Shown: piece after piece, positions 41,950 through 49,919 of the stretch
How the letters are laid out: every line of letters starts with the position of its first letter
How positions within the stretch are numbered: position 1 is the stretch's first letter
From: Chryseobacterium gotjawalense
Lineage (GTDB): Bacteria; Bacteroidota; Bacteroidia; Flavobacteriales; Weeksellaceae
Length of the DNA stretch: 64,000 nt
Assembly: GCF_030012525.1 (NCBI RefSeq)
Contig: NZ_CP124855.1
Span: 248,001 to 312,000, forward strand
Reading direction: 5' to 3'
The notes under the pieces: generated by a model
Database searches by the model: none
What the model was told of the DNA's origin: nothing
The model's input: the letters and a program-made list of their open reading frames with translations, nothing else
Program-made: the position numbers and the translations under genes

Positions 41950-42824
41950 AATATGAGTTCATTAAAAATCATGAATTCCTATTTCCGATTGAAAAAATGT
42001 GCGTGGTTTTGGAAGTTGGTTCCAGCGGTTACTTCAAATGGAAAAGTAAGCCAATCTCCGCTAGATTGCTTTTGAAAGAAAAAATAAATCACCACATAAG
42101 TTTAATTTATTTTGCCTCAAAACAGCGTTATGGAAGCCCACGGATTACTTTTGAATTGAACGCATTGGGTTACAAAATATCAAGAATAACAGTTGCTAAA
42201 TACATGAAAGAACTGGGTTTGAGAAGCAAATTAAGTAAGAAGTTTAAAGTTACAACCAACTCAAAACACAATTATTTGGTGGTGCAAAATGTGTTGAATA
42301 GGAATTTTAGGCCTACCAATGCATCCCAAACTTGGGTATCTGACATCACTTATATTCAAACCAAGGAAGGTTTTTTATACCTCACGACTGTTATAGACTT
42401 GTACGACCGAAAAATAATTGGCTGGAGCTTAAGCGATGGAATGAGTACCGAAGAAACAAGTCTTGCAGCATGGAAAATGGCAATAAAAAACAGAACGGTT
42501 CAAAAAGGATTAATTTTTCATTCAGATAGAGGTGTTCAGTATGCAAGCAAGAAATTCGCTAATACAATTGAGTTCTATGGCGTAATAAGAAGTATGAGCA
42601 GGAAAGGAAATTGTTGGGACAATGCGGTGGCGGAGAGCTTTTTTAAGTCATTGAAAACCGAGCTGATTTATGGCAACAAACTTATCTCAAAAGAAAAAAT
42701 GGAGTTAGAAATCTTTGAATACATTGAAATTTGGTACAACAAAAAAAGACGTCACGGTACACTAAATTTTAAAACAATAGAAGAGTTTAATAATCAAAAC
42801 AAAATTTATCAAAATGTAGCTTAA
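41946..42824 (+). CDS. IS3-family transposase OrfB (DDE)
   Basis: The 292-residue protein has DDE residues in TWVSDITYIQ, LIFHSDRGVQYAS and NAVAESFFKSLKTE. In the -1 frame the sequence is open from the A7G site (KSNRHFFQERSMKYE), giving the usual OrfAB fusion. It appears intact. Confidence 0.92.
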   Translation: MKYEFIKNHEFLFPIEKMCVVLEVGSSGYFKWKSKPISARLLLKEKINHHISLIYFASKQRYGSPRITFELNALGYKISRITVAKYMKELGLRSKLSKKFKVTTNSKHNYLVVQNVLNRNFRPTNASQTWVSDITYIQTKEGFLYLTTVIDLYDRKIIGWSLSDGMSTEETSLAAWKMAIKNRTVQKGLIFHSDRGVQYASKKFANTIEFYGVIRSMSRKGNCWDNAVAESFFKSLKTELIYGNKLISKEKMELEIFEYIEIWYNKKRRHGTLNFKTIEEFNNQNKIYQNVA

Positions 42825-43647
42825 CTTTAACTGGAAATTTTATTTGCATATCCATATCTTTTTTTAATTTATCTTTTTCTTTCTTAGAAATTTCTAACCA
42901 AAGTTCAGTTCCTGTTTTCATATTCCCATTACGATCAACTTGATCTGGAATGCTTCCCAACAAATCTGCTGCTGGATTATCGCGGTATTCTTTAAACTTC
43001 CTTTTAAACATTTTATAGTCTATCGTCGGTAAGTCTTTTAAACTCACTGAGGTTGGATAGACAAAGTTTTCAGTTGAATTTTTCACTCCTATTAATTCAA
43101 ATTCATGTTGGTAGTTTTCATCTTCAACTTTTACAATAAGTCCAGGTAATCCACGAAACTTGTAGGGTCCATCGGTAAAAGGAATATCTCTTGTAAAATA
43201 AGCGATCCATTTCCTACCTCCAAAAGTGGTTGTTGCCTTCTGAACTTTATACCCTAGTATTTCAGCAAATTCTGATTCTAATTTCCATTTAATTTCTCTA
43301 TCATCTTTTAATACATATGGCGATACTCCTAAAGTAAGCTTATGATCAATTGTTTTATCATTTCGATATTTAAGAATTCTGTACGTCGTAATATATTCAC
43401 TTTGAGTATATCGGGGATCATTGTCTCCCTTAATTCTTCTATCTAAAAGTGTGGAATCAATTTTCATTTTTTCTAAACTATAAAACTCCGATCGATTTTT
43501 ATTAATGTTTAAAATCATTAGTTGAGAAACCTTATTTTCTGTTGATGTAGAATCTGGTATAAATTGGTATTGGTAAGTGAAAATTTGACTTTGACCAAAA
43601 GCTTGATTAAATAAAAAAATAGAAATAAAAATTACAATTATTTTCAT
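42787..43647 (-). CDS. GLPGLI-family protein, C-terminus altered by IS
   Basis: The 286-residue protein has a signal peptide (MKIIVIFISIFLFNQAFGQ) and motif GPYKFRGLPGLIVKVED (about 160-176), preceded by WIAYFTRDIPFTD. The C-terminal 14 or so residues (FPVKVKLHF...) come from the IS end, so the native tail is lost. The bulk of the protein is intact. It follows the Cys-rich precursor at 43743-43931. Confidence 0.8.
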   Translation of the reverse strand: MKIIVIFISIFLFNQAFGQSQIFTYQYQFIPDSTSTENKVSQLMILNINKNRSEFYSLEKMKIDSTLLDRRIKGDNDPRYTQSEYITTYRILKYRNDKTIDHKLTLGVSPYVLKDDREIKWKLESEFAEILGYKVQKATTTFGGRKWIAYFTRDIPFTDGPYKFRGLPGLIVKVEDENYQHEFELIGVKNSTENFVYPTSVSLKDLPTIDYKMFKRKFKEYRDNPAADLLGSIPDQVDRNGNMKTGTELWLEISKKEKDKLKKDMDMQIKFPVKVKLHFDKFCFDY

Positions 43648-43682
43648 GAGTCTAATTAATAATTAGTTTAAAAAAAAAAATT

Positions 43683-43713
43683 AAAGACTGAACACTAGTT
43701 GTGTATAGTCTTT
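43683..43713 (-). terminator. Hairpin after the Cys-rich precursor at 43743
   Basis: AAAGACT (43683-43689) pairs with AGTCTTT (43707-43713), with an inner ACAC/GTGT pairing. It lies between the precursor stop and the GLPGLI start, as in the other modules. Confidence 0.55.
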
Positions 43714-43742
43714 TGATGTTAATAGTAACATGGAAGATTTCA

Positions 43743-43931
43743 TTAATCACAAGTACCATTTTGTCCGCAGTAGTAGAGTCCACCGCCACTATGATAACAA
43801 CATCTTCTCCCTTCTGCACACCAAGTTGGACCGCACTTCTCTAATTCACCACCATCAAAGGACTCTTCTAAATTATGTCCTGCCTTTAAGCTTTGCAATT
43901 CCTTTCTTGTAAGTTTTTTTAAATTTTTCAT
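43743..43931 (-). CDS. Cys-rich bacteriocin-like precursor 1
   Basis: The 62-residue peptide has leader MKNLKKLTRKELQSLKAG and core HNLEESFDGGELEKCGPTWC then AEGRRCCYHSGGGLYYCGQN and GTCD. Six Cys with C-C pairing and Gly spacing (CGPTWC...RRCC...YYC...GTC) resemble small disulfide-knotted peptides. A thioredoxin and a VKOR gene follow within 2 kb upstream. Export by a C39 exporter is likely, though the cleavage site (KAG or DGG) is uncertain. Confidence 0.8.
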   Translation of the reverse strand: MKNLKKLTRKELQSLKAGHNLEESFDGGELEKCGPTWCAEGRRCCYHSGGGLYYCGQNGTCD

Positions 43932-43955
43932 AATAAAATTTTCTTAATTATTTGC

Positions 43956-43977
43956 CATTATTGACAGTTCAAACATA
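43956..43977 (-). promoter_or_regulatory. Repeated precursor promoter, copy C
   Basis: Minus-strand -7 box TATGTTTG (complement of 43970-43977) beside GCCATTATTGACA. The conserved block runs to about 44115. Confidence 0.7.
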
Positions 43978-44142
43978 AAAATAATACTTGAAGAAAGATG
44001 AAAATGCATATCGAAATTGATAAATATTGGGATATAAATCATTTATATATCTGATATTTAGTATTTTGTAAAACACGATTTTAAAAGATTTATAAATTGA
44101 AATAGTGAAAATCCGAATCAAAAACATAATAAATTTTCTGGT

Positions 44143-44175
44143 GTATTGTAAAGAGCTGCCTTCTCCTGTGGGTAC
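44143..44175 (-). pseudogene. Short remnant of a C39 exporter gene
   Basis: About 30 bases (GTAAAGAGCTGCCTTCTCCT) match the exporter at 32411-32435 (GTAAAGAACTTCCTTCTCTT). The rest of 44116-44214 is not recognisable. It is placed as in the other modules, just upstream of a repeated promoter. Confidence 0.5.
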
Positions 44176-44214
44176 ATATTGAACGGTTCCGAATTTGATG
44201 CAAGGGAACGTGTT

Positions 44215-44772
44215 TCATTTCAAAATATCTTCGTCTTCCAACAATTCATCAATAAAATAGAATATATCTTCCCGCTCGTATTTATCGGGAAAATGATAAC
44301 CATTTATTAAAAACATCGGGGTAAAATTCAACCCGTGGATAAAATTCTCTTTTCCAATCTTTTCAAGCTCCTCCAGATTAGTATAATTCGAAGAAGAGTC
44401 TTTTTCATTGAATTGTTTCTCATCTTTATTTTCAAACCAAAAACGCAGTGATTTTAAAAATTCAAAATTTCCTTTTATTTCATAAATATTTTTTAAAGAA
44501 CCAATAAGTTGCGTTAATTTTTCATCTTCTTTCTCTGAAGAAAAATTAAACCTAATTTGTAAAGAGATTTGATTTGGGTAATTTTTCAAGAGTTTTTCTG
44601 AAATTTCATGGGCATTTTTACAAAAGCCACAATACGGATTGGATACCAAAGAAATATGTAATTTAGCATCTGGATTTCCTAAGAAAAAACCATTGTTATT
44701 ATTTTCAAAATTTATATTATCCTTAGATATAAGCTCTCTTTTGAAAACCTCATAATTTCTTTTGAATTTCAA
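44215..44772 (-). CDS. DsbA-like thioredoxin-fold protein
   Basis: The 185-residue protein has the redox motif NPYCGFCKNAHEIS (CxxC near residue 49) and cis-Pro region NFTPMFLINGYHFPD, as in DsbA/DsbG-like family members. There is no signal peptide. It is 4 bases after the VKOR-like gene, suggesting the pair introduces or shuffles disulfides in the Cys-rich precursors. A membrane-bound partner such as VKOR would reoxidise it. Confidence 0.85.
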   Translation of the reverse strand: MKFKRNYEVFKRELISKDNINFENNNNGFFLGNPDAKLHISLVSNPYCGFCKNAHEISEKLLKNYPNQISLQIRFNFSSEKEDEKLTQLIGSLKNIYEIKGNFEFLKSLRFWFENKDEKQFNEKDSSSNYTNLEELEKIGKENFIHGLNFTPMFLINGYHFPDKYEREDIFYFIDELLEDEDILK

Positions 44773-44776
44773 ATTT

Positions 44777-45697
44777 TTAATGTCCGATTTTCTGTATTTT
44801 TCTTTTTGCTTGGTTAAAAACTACAAAGGTAAATAGCGGTATAAAAAATAATTTTGTTGAAATTTCGTTACCGAAAAATAATGATGAAACTAAAATTTGC
44901 CCTGCTAAAAGAGAAATAATCAACAGACATACTTTGCATAAAGTTTTCTCTATGAAAATCTGTATAAAAAATGAATAACAAATGACCAAAACCGATGTAT
45001 AAGACAATAATTTTAATATTCCTTCGGTTACAGGTAAAAACAAACCAATTACAAGAACGGAAATAAAATATACCAAACTGAAATCCGCAAGTTTTAGTCC
45101 TATAATATTGATTTTATCATTTTCTATAATGGAGTTGCAATCTGCTTTTTGCTGATTTGATGTAATACCTCCGCAAATCCCTGCAATTATAGAAGATTCT
45201 TTCCCGAATTTTTTATTGAATAGTTCTAAAGAAATATAAATCCCTATGATGGAAAACACATTGAAAAGTGCAGATTGCCAATTCATAAAAAGTACCGAGT
45301 ACAGAAAAATTATACTGAATATTGGATATATAAAATACGAAAATTTCAAATTGTTTTTTGCCTCACTTTCTTGTATTTCTTCAAAAAGCAGTACAAAATC
45401 TGTGGTGTTTTTGTACAAATCTTCTTTTGAAATATTTTTTACGTCATCTGAAAATAATTTAAAATTTTGTTTTTCTTTTTTAATTAATGAAAAATCGTTA
45501 TTATATATTGTGATAAACTCTTTTGGCAATTCTTCCCAATATTTTTTCTCTAACTCATAAGCGTCATTTTTAATACCTAAAAAGTTAAGGGTATCACTAA
45601 AAGCCAAAGCCGATGGATAATTAGGGTGAGATTTAAATTGGAAAGAGAATTCAGGTTTATCAAGTTTAAAATGGTTCAATAGTTTATCAAAATTCAT
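44777..45697 (-). CDS. VKOR-family protein with N-terminal C39-like domain
   Basis: The 306-residue protein begins with a degenerate C39-like domain (FQFKSHPNYPSALAFSDTLN then FLGIKNDAYEL) lacking the catalytic Cys. Membrane helices follow (about 120-290) with VKOR Cys: ADCNSIIEND and the active CKVC. VKOR proteins reoxidise thioredoxin-like partners using quinone. The fused C39-like domain may bind GG leaders; that is inference. A decayed second copy of its 5' end lies at 47210-47336. Confidence 0.85.
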   Translation of the reverse strand: MNFDKLLNHFKLDKPEFSFQFKSHPNYPSALAFSDTLNFLGIKNDAYELEKKYWEELPKEFITIYNNDFSLIKKEKQNFKLFSDDVKNISKEDLYKNTTDFVLLFEEIQESEAKNNLKFSYFIYPIFSIIFLYSVLFMNWQSALFNVFSIIGIYISLELFNKKFGKESSIIAGICGGITSNQQKADCNSIIENDKINIIGLKLADFSLVYFISVLVIGLFLPVTEGILKLLSYTSVLVICYSFFIQIFIEKTLCKVCLLIISLLAGQILVSSLFFGNEISTKLFFIPLFTFVVFNQAKRKIQKIGH

Positions 45698-45853
45698 TTC
45701 TATATTATTTTATGATTCACTTCAAAAGAGCTGTATTGTCTATTGTTTTTAAACAAACATTAAATATATCACTAAAAAAATGTACATGAAGAGTTTGGAT
45801 GGAATCGGAATTCTTAGTTATTGAAGTGTAAATTATTATAAGATTTTGGAGTA

Positions 45854-46696
45854 TCATTTATAAAGTGTTAAATCTATAAAATTATTATTTTGTTGCAATT
45901 GTTTCTCTGCATATTTTTGTTCTTCTCTTTTCTGTTGCCTCATATCTACTTCATTACCATTTTCATCGAGTCGCTTTCCACTTAAAAGATTGGGGTTCAT
46001 TAACATAAATTGTTCAGTTCCCCCAATTGGATTTTTTCTAAATTCGTTCCATTTTTTGATGAATTGTAATTCTTGTATTTCTAGTGGTATGAAATAAGGT
46101 CTATTAACCAAGTTTGTTGTTGTATTGGCGGTTTTATAATTCTCAACCAATAAAAATGAATGATGATTTTTTAAATCATACATCTGTATTATTAGACCCG
46201 GAAGATTACCAAAAATATATGGTCCATCTTGGATAGGAATTTCCGCAGTAAACCAAGCTTCCCATTTACGATTTCCGAAATATGTAATGGCCTTTTGACA
46301 ATTATAACCTTGGATTTTTTTTGTTTCATTTAATAATTTCCAAGAAATATTTATTTTTCTCACTACTTTAAAAGGTTGAATGCCTATATTTTCAATTGTA
46401 TAGGTAAGTTTTTTACTTTTATAAGCTTTATTTTTAAACTTTCCATCGGGGAGATTAATAGATGATTGACTTTGATTATTTTCAATTGCGGAAACAATAG
46501 CAGAATCTCTTCTTGCAACAATATCGCTTAAAAACTCTGAATGATCTTTAAAAACTTCGAGTCTTGTATTCTCAGTAATAATACTATCTACTTTGGTTGA
46601 ATCGGGCACAAATTGATATGAATAAATAAACCTATGGGTCTGTGCCAACAATGAAAATGGCAACAGAATGAAAAATATGAAAAATAATTTTTGCAT
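45854..46696 (-). CDS. GLPGLI-family protein
   Basis: The 280-residue protein has a signal peptide (MQKLFFIFFILLPFSLLAQ) and motif GPYIFGNLPGLIIQMYD (about 165-181), preceded by WEAWFTAEIPIQD. It follows the Cys-rich precursor at 46787-46966 after a strong hairpin. It is complete. Confidence 0.9.
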   Translation of the reverse strand: MQKLFFIFFILLPFSLLAQTHRFIYSYQFVPDSTKVDSIITENTRLEVFKDHSEFLSDIVARRDSAIVSAIENNQSQSSINLPDGKFKNKAYKSKKLTYTIENIGIQPFKVVRKINISWKLLNETKKIQGYNCQKAITYFGNRKWEAWFTAEIPIQDGPYIFGNLPGLIIQMYDLKNHHSFLLVENYKTANTTTNLVNRPYFIPLEIQELQFIKKWNEFRKNPIGGTEQFMLMNPNLLSGKRLDENGNEVDMRQQKREEQKYAEKQLQQNNNFIDLTLYK

Positions 46697-46735
46697 TTTA
46701 ATTAAATTCTATTTTAGAATTGTTATATAATTATT

Positions 46736-46772
46736 AATATTATGGTCTTACTTTAATTTAGACCATAATATT
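46736..46772 (-). terminator. Hairpin after Cys-rich precursor 2
   Basis: AATATTATGGTCT (46736-46748) and AGACCATAATATT (46760-46772) form a perfect 13-bp stem with an 11-base loop, between the precursor stop and the GLPGLI start. Confidence 0.7.
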
Positions 46773-46786
46773 GAAAGAAATGAAAG

Positions 46787-46966
46787 TTAAAACCCTTGGC
46801 GAGGGCAAGAACAGCAATCCCAATGTGGAGTACCTGGCGTGAAATTATTATAGATTGCTCCACATGCACATCCGTGACCAGATTCACACCCACCCGATTC
46901 TGGTGCCAATTTTCCTCCAGAAATACTTTTCAATTCCCCTCTCGAAAGTTTTTTTAGATTTTTCAT
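46787..46966 (-). CDS. Cys-rich bacteriocin-like precursor 2
   Basis: The 59-residue peptide has leader MKNLKKLSRGELKSISGG and core KLAPESGGCESGHGCACGAI then YNNFTPGTPHWDCCSCPRQG and F. It has six Cys. The leader GG gives a clear C39 cleavage site. KLAPES is shared with precursor 3 (48233-48430), so the two derive from a common gene while the cores have diverged. Confidence 0.85.
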   Translation of the reverse strand: MKNLKKLSRGELKSISGGKLAPESGGCESGHGCACGAIYNNFTPGTPHWDCCSCPRQGF

Positions 46967-46987
46967 AATAAAAATATTTAGTTATTC

Positions 46988-47011
46988 GTCATTATTGACA
47001 TTTCAAACTTA
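46988..47011 (-). promoter_or_regulatory. Repeated precursor promoter, copy D
   Basis: GTCATTATTGAC (46988-46999) next to minus-strand -7 box TAAGTTTG (complement of 47004-47011). The block is conserved to about 47075. Confidence 0.7.
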
Positions 47012-47209
47012 AAATTATTACCTGAAGAAAAAATAAAAAGTATGTCGAAATTGATAAATCTTGGGAAATATGTTATCTATTTGTTTAACTTACATTGTTT
47101 TGTAAAATGAGAGCGATATTAATTATAAAGCTTTTAATAGTTATCTATTGATAAGATTGTTATTTCTGTTAAATCTTTTCCATATTTTCTTCTAATTTGC
47201 ACATTATTA

Positions 47210-47336
47210 TTACACCCGTAAATTGAGAGTATCGCTAAATGCTAGAGCGGTAGGGTAATTTGGATGAGATTGGAATTGCAAATGGAATTCGGCTTTGTCT
47301 AAATTTAGAAAATTAATAAGATAGTCAATCTTCATA
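47210..47336 (-). pseudogene. Decayed 5' fragment of a VKOR-like gene
   Basis: The minus strand from 47336 reads MKIDYLINFLNLDKAEFH, then after a frameshift in an A-run SHPNYPTALAFSDTLN. This matches the start of the VKOR-like protein (MNFDKLLNHFKLDKPEFSFQ then SHPNYPSALAFSDTLN). The gene is cut off after about 40 codons, beside the promoter of precursor 2. Confidence 0.85.
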
Positions 47337-47354
47337 GAAAAATTTTATAAGAAT

Positions 47355-48176
47355 TTATTTATATTTAATAGCATTCGATAATTCAATCGGATTATTATAT
47401 CTTTTTATATTATTTTGTTGCAATTTCCTAACTTCATCTAATTCTTTTACGGTTTTTATTTGTCGTCCAAAAATGCCTAAGGTCCAATCTCCAGTTTTGC
47501 CTCTGTACTCTGCGAAAGGATTATAATACGCATTTTTTAAAAGTTTTATATACTTTTCAAATGATATTTGAATTGGCTTTTTTCCGAAATTAGTTTCTAC
47601 AATACGTTCTGTATCATATTCTATTGGAATTTTAAAATTTTTAATAATCTTAAATTTATAATTTCCTTTGATATCATAAATTTCGAATATTAGTCCCGGC
47701 AAATTGCCGAATTTATAGGGTCCATAATTTAGAGGTATATCAGATGAAAACCACGCAATCCAATGCCTGCCTTTATAATACGTTTGCGCTTTTTGTAATT
47801 TAAAATCTCCTTCGGTTTTAAAATCTCGATCAATTGTCCAATTTATTTTTTCAGTGGAAGGGTAAACAAAGTAGTCTGTACCGATAAAAATATAATTTTC
47901 AAAAAAATCTGATCTTTTCTTTTTAGTTACAATCAAATCAAAAGGGCTTGTAGATGACATTTTGTTGTTTTTCGATTTTAAATTCATTGAATCAAGATCA
48001 ATAAAATTATATGGATAAAATTTTATACTTTCTTGATTGATATCAAGAACGGCATTAATTTTAAATTTATTTTCGCTAGTTGAATCTCTTTTATATTCAA
48101 TTTTATAAACAAAACGGTGCGTTTGGCTTTCAACAAAATGAAAAATAAAAAAAATAAATAATATATAATATTTCAT
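47355..48176 (-). CDS. GLPGLI-family protein
   Basis: The 273-residue protein has a signal peptide (MKYYILFIFFIFHFVESQ) and motif GPYKFGNLPGLIFEIYD (about 155-171), preceded by WIAWFSSDIPLNY. It is paired with the Cys-rich precursor at 48233-48430 and separated from it by a hairpin. It is intact. Confidence 0.9.
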   Translation of the reverse strand: MKYYILFIFFIFHFVESQTHRFVYKIEYKRDSTSENKFKINAVLDINQESIKFYPYNFIDLDSMNLKSKNNKMSSTSPFDLIVTKKKRSDFFENYIFIGTDYFVYPSTEKINWTIDRDFKTEGDFKLQKAQTYYKGRHWIAWFSSDIPLNYGPYKFGNLPGLIFEIYDIKGNYKFKIIKNFKIPIEYDTERIVETNFGKKPIQISFEKYIKLLKNAYYNPFAEYRGKTGDWTLGIFGRQIKTVKELDEVRKLQQNNIKRYNNPIELSNAIKYK

Positions 48177-48191
48177 CTTAAAAATTTAAAT

Positions 48192-48218
48192 AAGGTTTTT
48201 GCCAAAGGCAGAAACCTT
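48192..48218 (-). terminator. Hairpin after Cys-rich precursor 3
   Basis: AAGGTTTTTGCC (48192-48203) pairs with GGCAGAAACCTT (48207-48218) with a 3-base loop and one mismatch, between the precursor and the GLPGLI gene. Confidence 0.65.
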
Positions 48219-48232
48219 TAGAAAGGTGTGAA

Positions 48233-48430
48233 TTAACCACACATTACAGTTGAGTTATCGGGTCCGTCACATCCTACCCAAGCGCCATTAGACACACTAC
48301 ACCCTGCTGTGCATCCAATTGAAATTGTGCTTCCGTTTGGACAAATGGTTGCACATCCACTTTCTGGAGCCAATTTTCCTCCAGAAATACTTTTCAAATC
48401 TTCTCTCGAAAGTTTTTTGAGATTTTTCAT
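48233..48430 (-). CDS. Cys-rich bacteriocin-like precursor 3
   Basis: The 65-residue peptide has leader MKNLKKLSREDLKSISGG and core KLAPESGCATICPNGSTISI then GCTAGCSVSNGAWVGCDGPD and NSTVMCG, with six Cys. The leader is almost the same as in precursor 2. It is complete and has the shared promoter. Confidence 0.88.
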   Translation of the reverse strand: MKNLKKLSREDLKSISGGKLAPESGCATICPNGSTISIGCTAGCSVSNGAWVGCDGPDNSTVMCG

Positions 48431-48451
48431 AATAAAAATGTTTTATTTATT

Positions 48452-48476
48452 TGTCATTATTGACATTTCAAACTTA
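48452..48476 (-). promoter_or_regulatory. Repeated precursor promoter, copy E
   Basis: Perfect TGTCATTATTGACA (48452-48465) next to minus-strand -7 box TAAGTTTG (complement of 48469-48476). It is nearly identical to copy A over about 180 bp. Confidence 0.75.
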
Positions 48477-48688
48477 AAATTAATATTTGAAGAAAAGATA
48501 AAGAGTATATCGAAATTGATAAATTATGGGATATGCATTACTTATATATCTGATATTTAGCATTTTGTAAAACGCAGTTTTTTAAAAAATTGTATACTGA
48601 AATAGTGAAACCCTTGCTCAGAAAACTAATAAATTTATTATTTTTTAAAGTTTATAACGCTGTCGTGAAATTAATGTAATCTTCTACA

Positions 48689-48840
48689 ACCTAAATTTTC
48701 TTCAGAGTTGCTTCATCTAAATAATCAACTTCCTTCTCTTGTGGTTTGGGGGTGTTGTAACGGAATGGTTTTTTAATAAAATTTGCATACAATTCTAAAT
48801 CAAGTGGAACCTCAATCTTTGACGTCAGGTTGTTTATAAA
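48689..48840 (-). pseudogene. Decayed 5' fragment of the C39-ABC exporter
   Basis: The DNA matches the first 60 or so codons of the exporter with many changes and gaps (for example CCTTCTCTTGTGGTTT, then GGTTGTTTATAAATGG for GGCTGTTTGTAGAAAGG). No long frame remains. It lies between promoter copy E and the hairpin of precursor 4. Confidence 0.7.
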
Positions 48841-48886
48841 TGGTAATTGTTTTAAACTATGTATGTGTAAATAACAAATTTAACAA

Positions 48887-48921
48887 AAAAGGCTGTCTTC
48901 AAAATTTTTGAAAACTGCCTT
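48887..48921 (-). terminator. Hairpin after Cys-rich precursor 4
   Basis: AAAGGC (48887-48892) pairs with GCCTTT (48916-48921), extended inside by TTCAAAA/TTTTGAA. It is followed by T-rich sequence in the minus direction (complement of AACAAA). It lies 61 bases after the precursor stop. Confidence 0.6.
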
Positions 48922-48981
48922 TATTTTATAAGAACATTTTGTTTAAAATTTTTAATAATAGTTTTAATTTTTTTTTTTTGA

Positions 48982-49131
48982 TTATCTACATCTATAACTA
49001 CTATAATCGCTTAATCCCGGAGGAGCTTGACAAACAGTATTGCCAGGGCAATAACCTGTATCCCAGACACAGTTAATACCTCCATTTACAATTTGCATCG
49101 GTTGTCTTGTAAGTTTCTTCAAATTTTTCAT
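48982..49131 (-). CDS. Cys-rich bacteriocin-like precursor 4
   Basis: The 49-residue peptide has leader MKNLKKLTRQPMQIVNGG and core INCVWDTGYCPGNTVCQAPP then GLSDYSSYRCR, with four Cys. The leader has the GG site and conserved start but a weaker middle. The upstream region (49135-49340) is a diverged version of the shared promoter, and no GLPGLI gene follows. Confidence 0.8.
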   Translation of the reverse strand: MKNLKKLTRQPMQIVNGGINCVWDTGYCPGNTVCQAPPGLSDYSSYRCR

Positions 49132-49399
49132 AATAAAATTTTATTTTAATTTTCCTACTCTTTAGATTTTCGGATTACTCTATATTTTTAAAGTTATAAA
49201 CTACTATTCAAATAACCAAATGAATTATTAATTTAACTTCATATTCAAATAAATCATCTTTGAAATAGATACCTATTTTCTTTTAAAAATGGTCAATGAT
49301 ATCTTATACCGATTTTATGAAATTGAAATAGTAAAAATCCAGCTTGAAAAATAAATTAATTTTCCTATTTTAAAAATTTATATCATTGTGTTGGAATCA

Positions 49400-49575
49400 A
49401 TATATACTTTTAATCGTAAATTTATTACTACATCACTTAAGGCAAGCAAAGAACTGCCTTCACGGGTTTGTCTTAGAGAAAATTTCTAATGTATTGTTGC
49501 TGAATGGTTTTATAATAAAATAATTTTTTACAATTCGTGTGCAAATGGAACCATAAGCAATGGAGCAGGGTTGGT
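49400..49575 (-). pseudogene. Decayed 5' fragment of the C39-ABC exporter
   Basis: The DNA matches the exporter N-terminal coding region (CATCACTTAAGGCAAGCAAA for CATCGCTTAAACCAAGTAAA, then GAACTGCCTTC) but has no open frame. It sits between precursor 5 and the promoter region of precursor 4, the same place as in other modules. Confidence 0.7.
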
Positions 49576-49609
49576 GATAAAAGGGGGATTCTTTAATTTC
49601 TTAAATGAA

Positions 49610-49639
49610 AGAAACTTTTTTCGGTAGAAAAAAGTTTCT
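49610..49639 (-). terminator. Hairpin after Cys-rich precursor 5
   Basis: AGAAACTTTTTT (49610-49621) and AAAAAAGTTTCT (49628-49639) form a perfect 12-bp stem with a 6-base loop, 11 bases after the precursor stop. Confidence 0.7.
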
Positions 49640-49650
49640 AAAAAAAGGTA

Positions 49651-49815
49651 TTAAGGGCAAGCAACTGGATAACCGTAATCATAACCCATAGAACACTTTC
49701 CATTTCGGCAACAACCATTACCACACTCATTATGATCAGAACAAGCCATTGGTGGTGCATTACCTCCACAAAGTTTTTTCAAATTTTCTCTTGAAATTTT
49801 TTTTAAATTTTTCAT
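49651..49815 (-). CDS. Cys-rich bacteriocin-like precursor 5
   Basis: The 54-residue peptide has leader MKNLKKISRENLKKLCGG and core NAPPMACSDHNECGNGCCRN then GKCSMGYDYGYPVACP. Six core Cys in the order C..C..CC..C..C (ECGNGCCRNGKC) look like an inhibitor-knot or small-toxin pattern, unusual for bacteria. A seventh Cys precedes the leader GG. It lies just downstream of the split LanB genes but has its own promoter. Confidence 0.85.
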   Translation of the reverse strand: MKNLKKISRENLKKLCGGNAPPMACSDHNECGNGCCRNGKCSMGYDYGYPVACP

Positions 49816-49837
49816 AATAAAAATTGTTTAATTATTA

Positions 49838-49862
49838 GTCATTATTGACATTTTCAAATTTA
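49838..49862 (-). promoter_or_regulatory. Repeated precursor promoter, copy F
   Basis: GTCATTATTGAC (49838-49849) beside minus-strand -7 box TAAATTTG (complement of 49855-49862). The conserved block is cut short by the 3' end of the LanB C-terminal gene at 49920. Confidence 0.65.
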
Positions 49863-49919
49863 AAAACAATACTTGAGGAAAAGATAAAAAGTATATCGAA
49901 ATTGATAAATATCGATAAT

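Larger units (their letters stand above)
41612..42835 (+). mobile_element. IS3-family insertion sequence (second element)
   Basis: About 1.22 kb with imperfect inverted ends TCCAGTAAAAGTTAAGC (from 41612) and GCTTAACTTTAACTGGA (to 42835), carrying orfA and orfB in plus orientation. No clear target duplication was found. It cuts the 3' end of the GLPGLI gene at 42787-43647, whose last residues are read from the IS. Confidence 0.8.

Noticed and set aside
45246-45560. 104-residue plus-strand frame
   Set aside because: Antisense to the VKOR-like gene, with no matching family.
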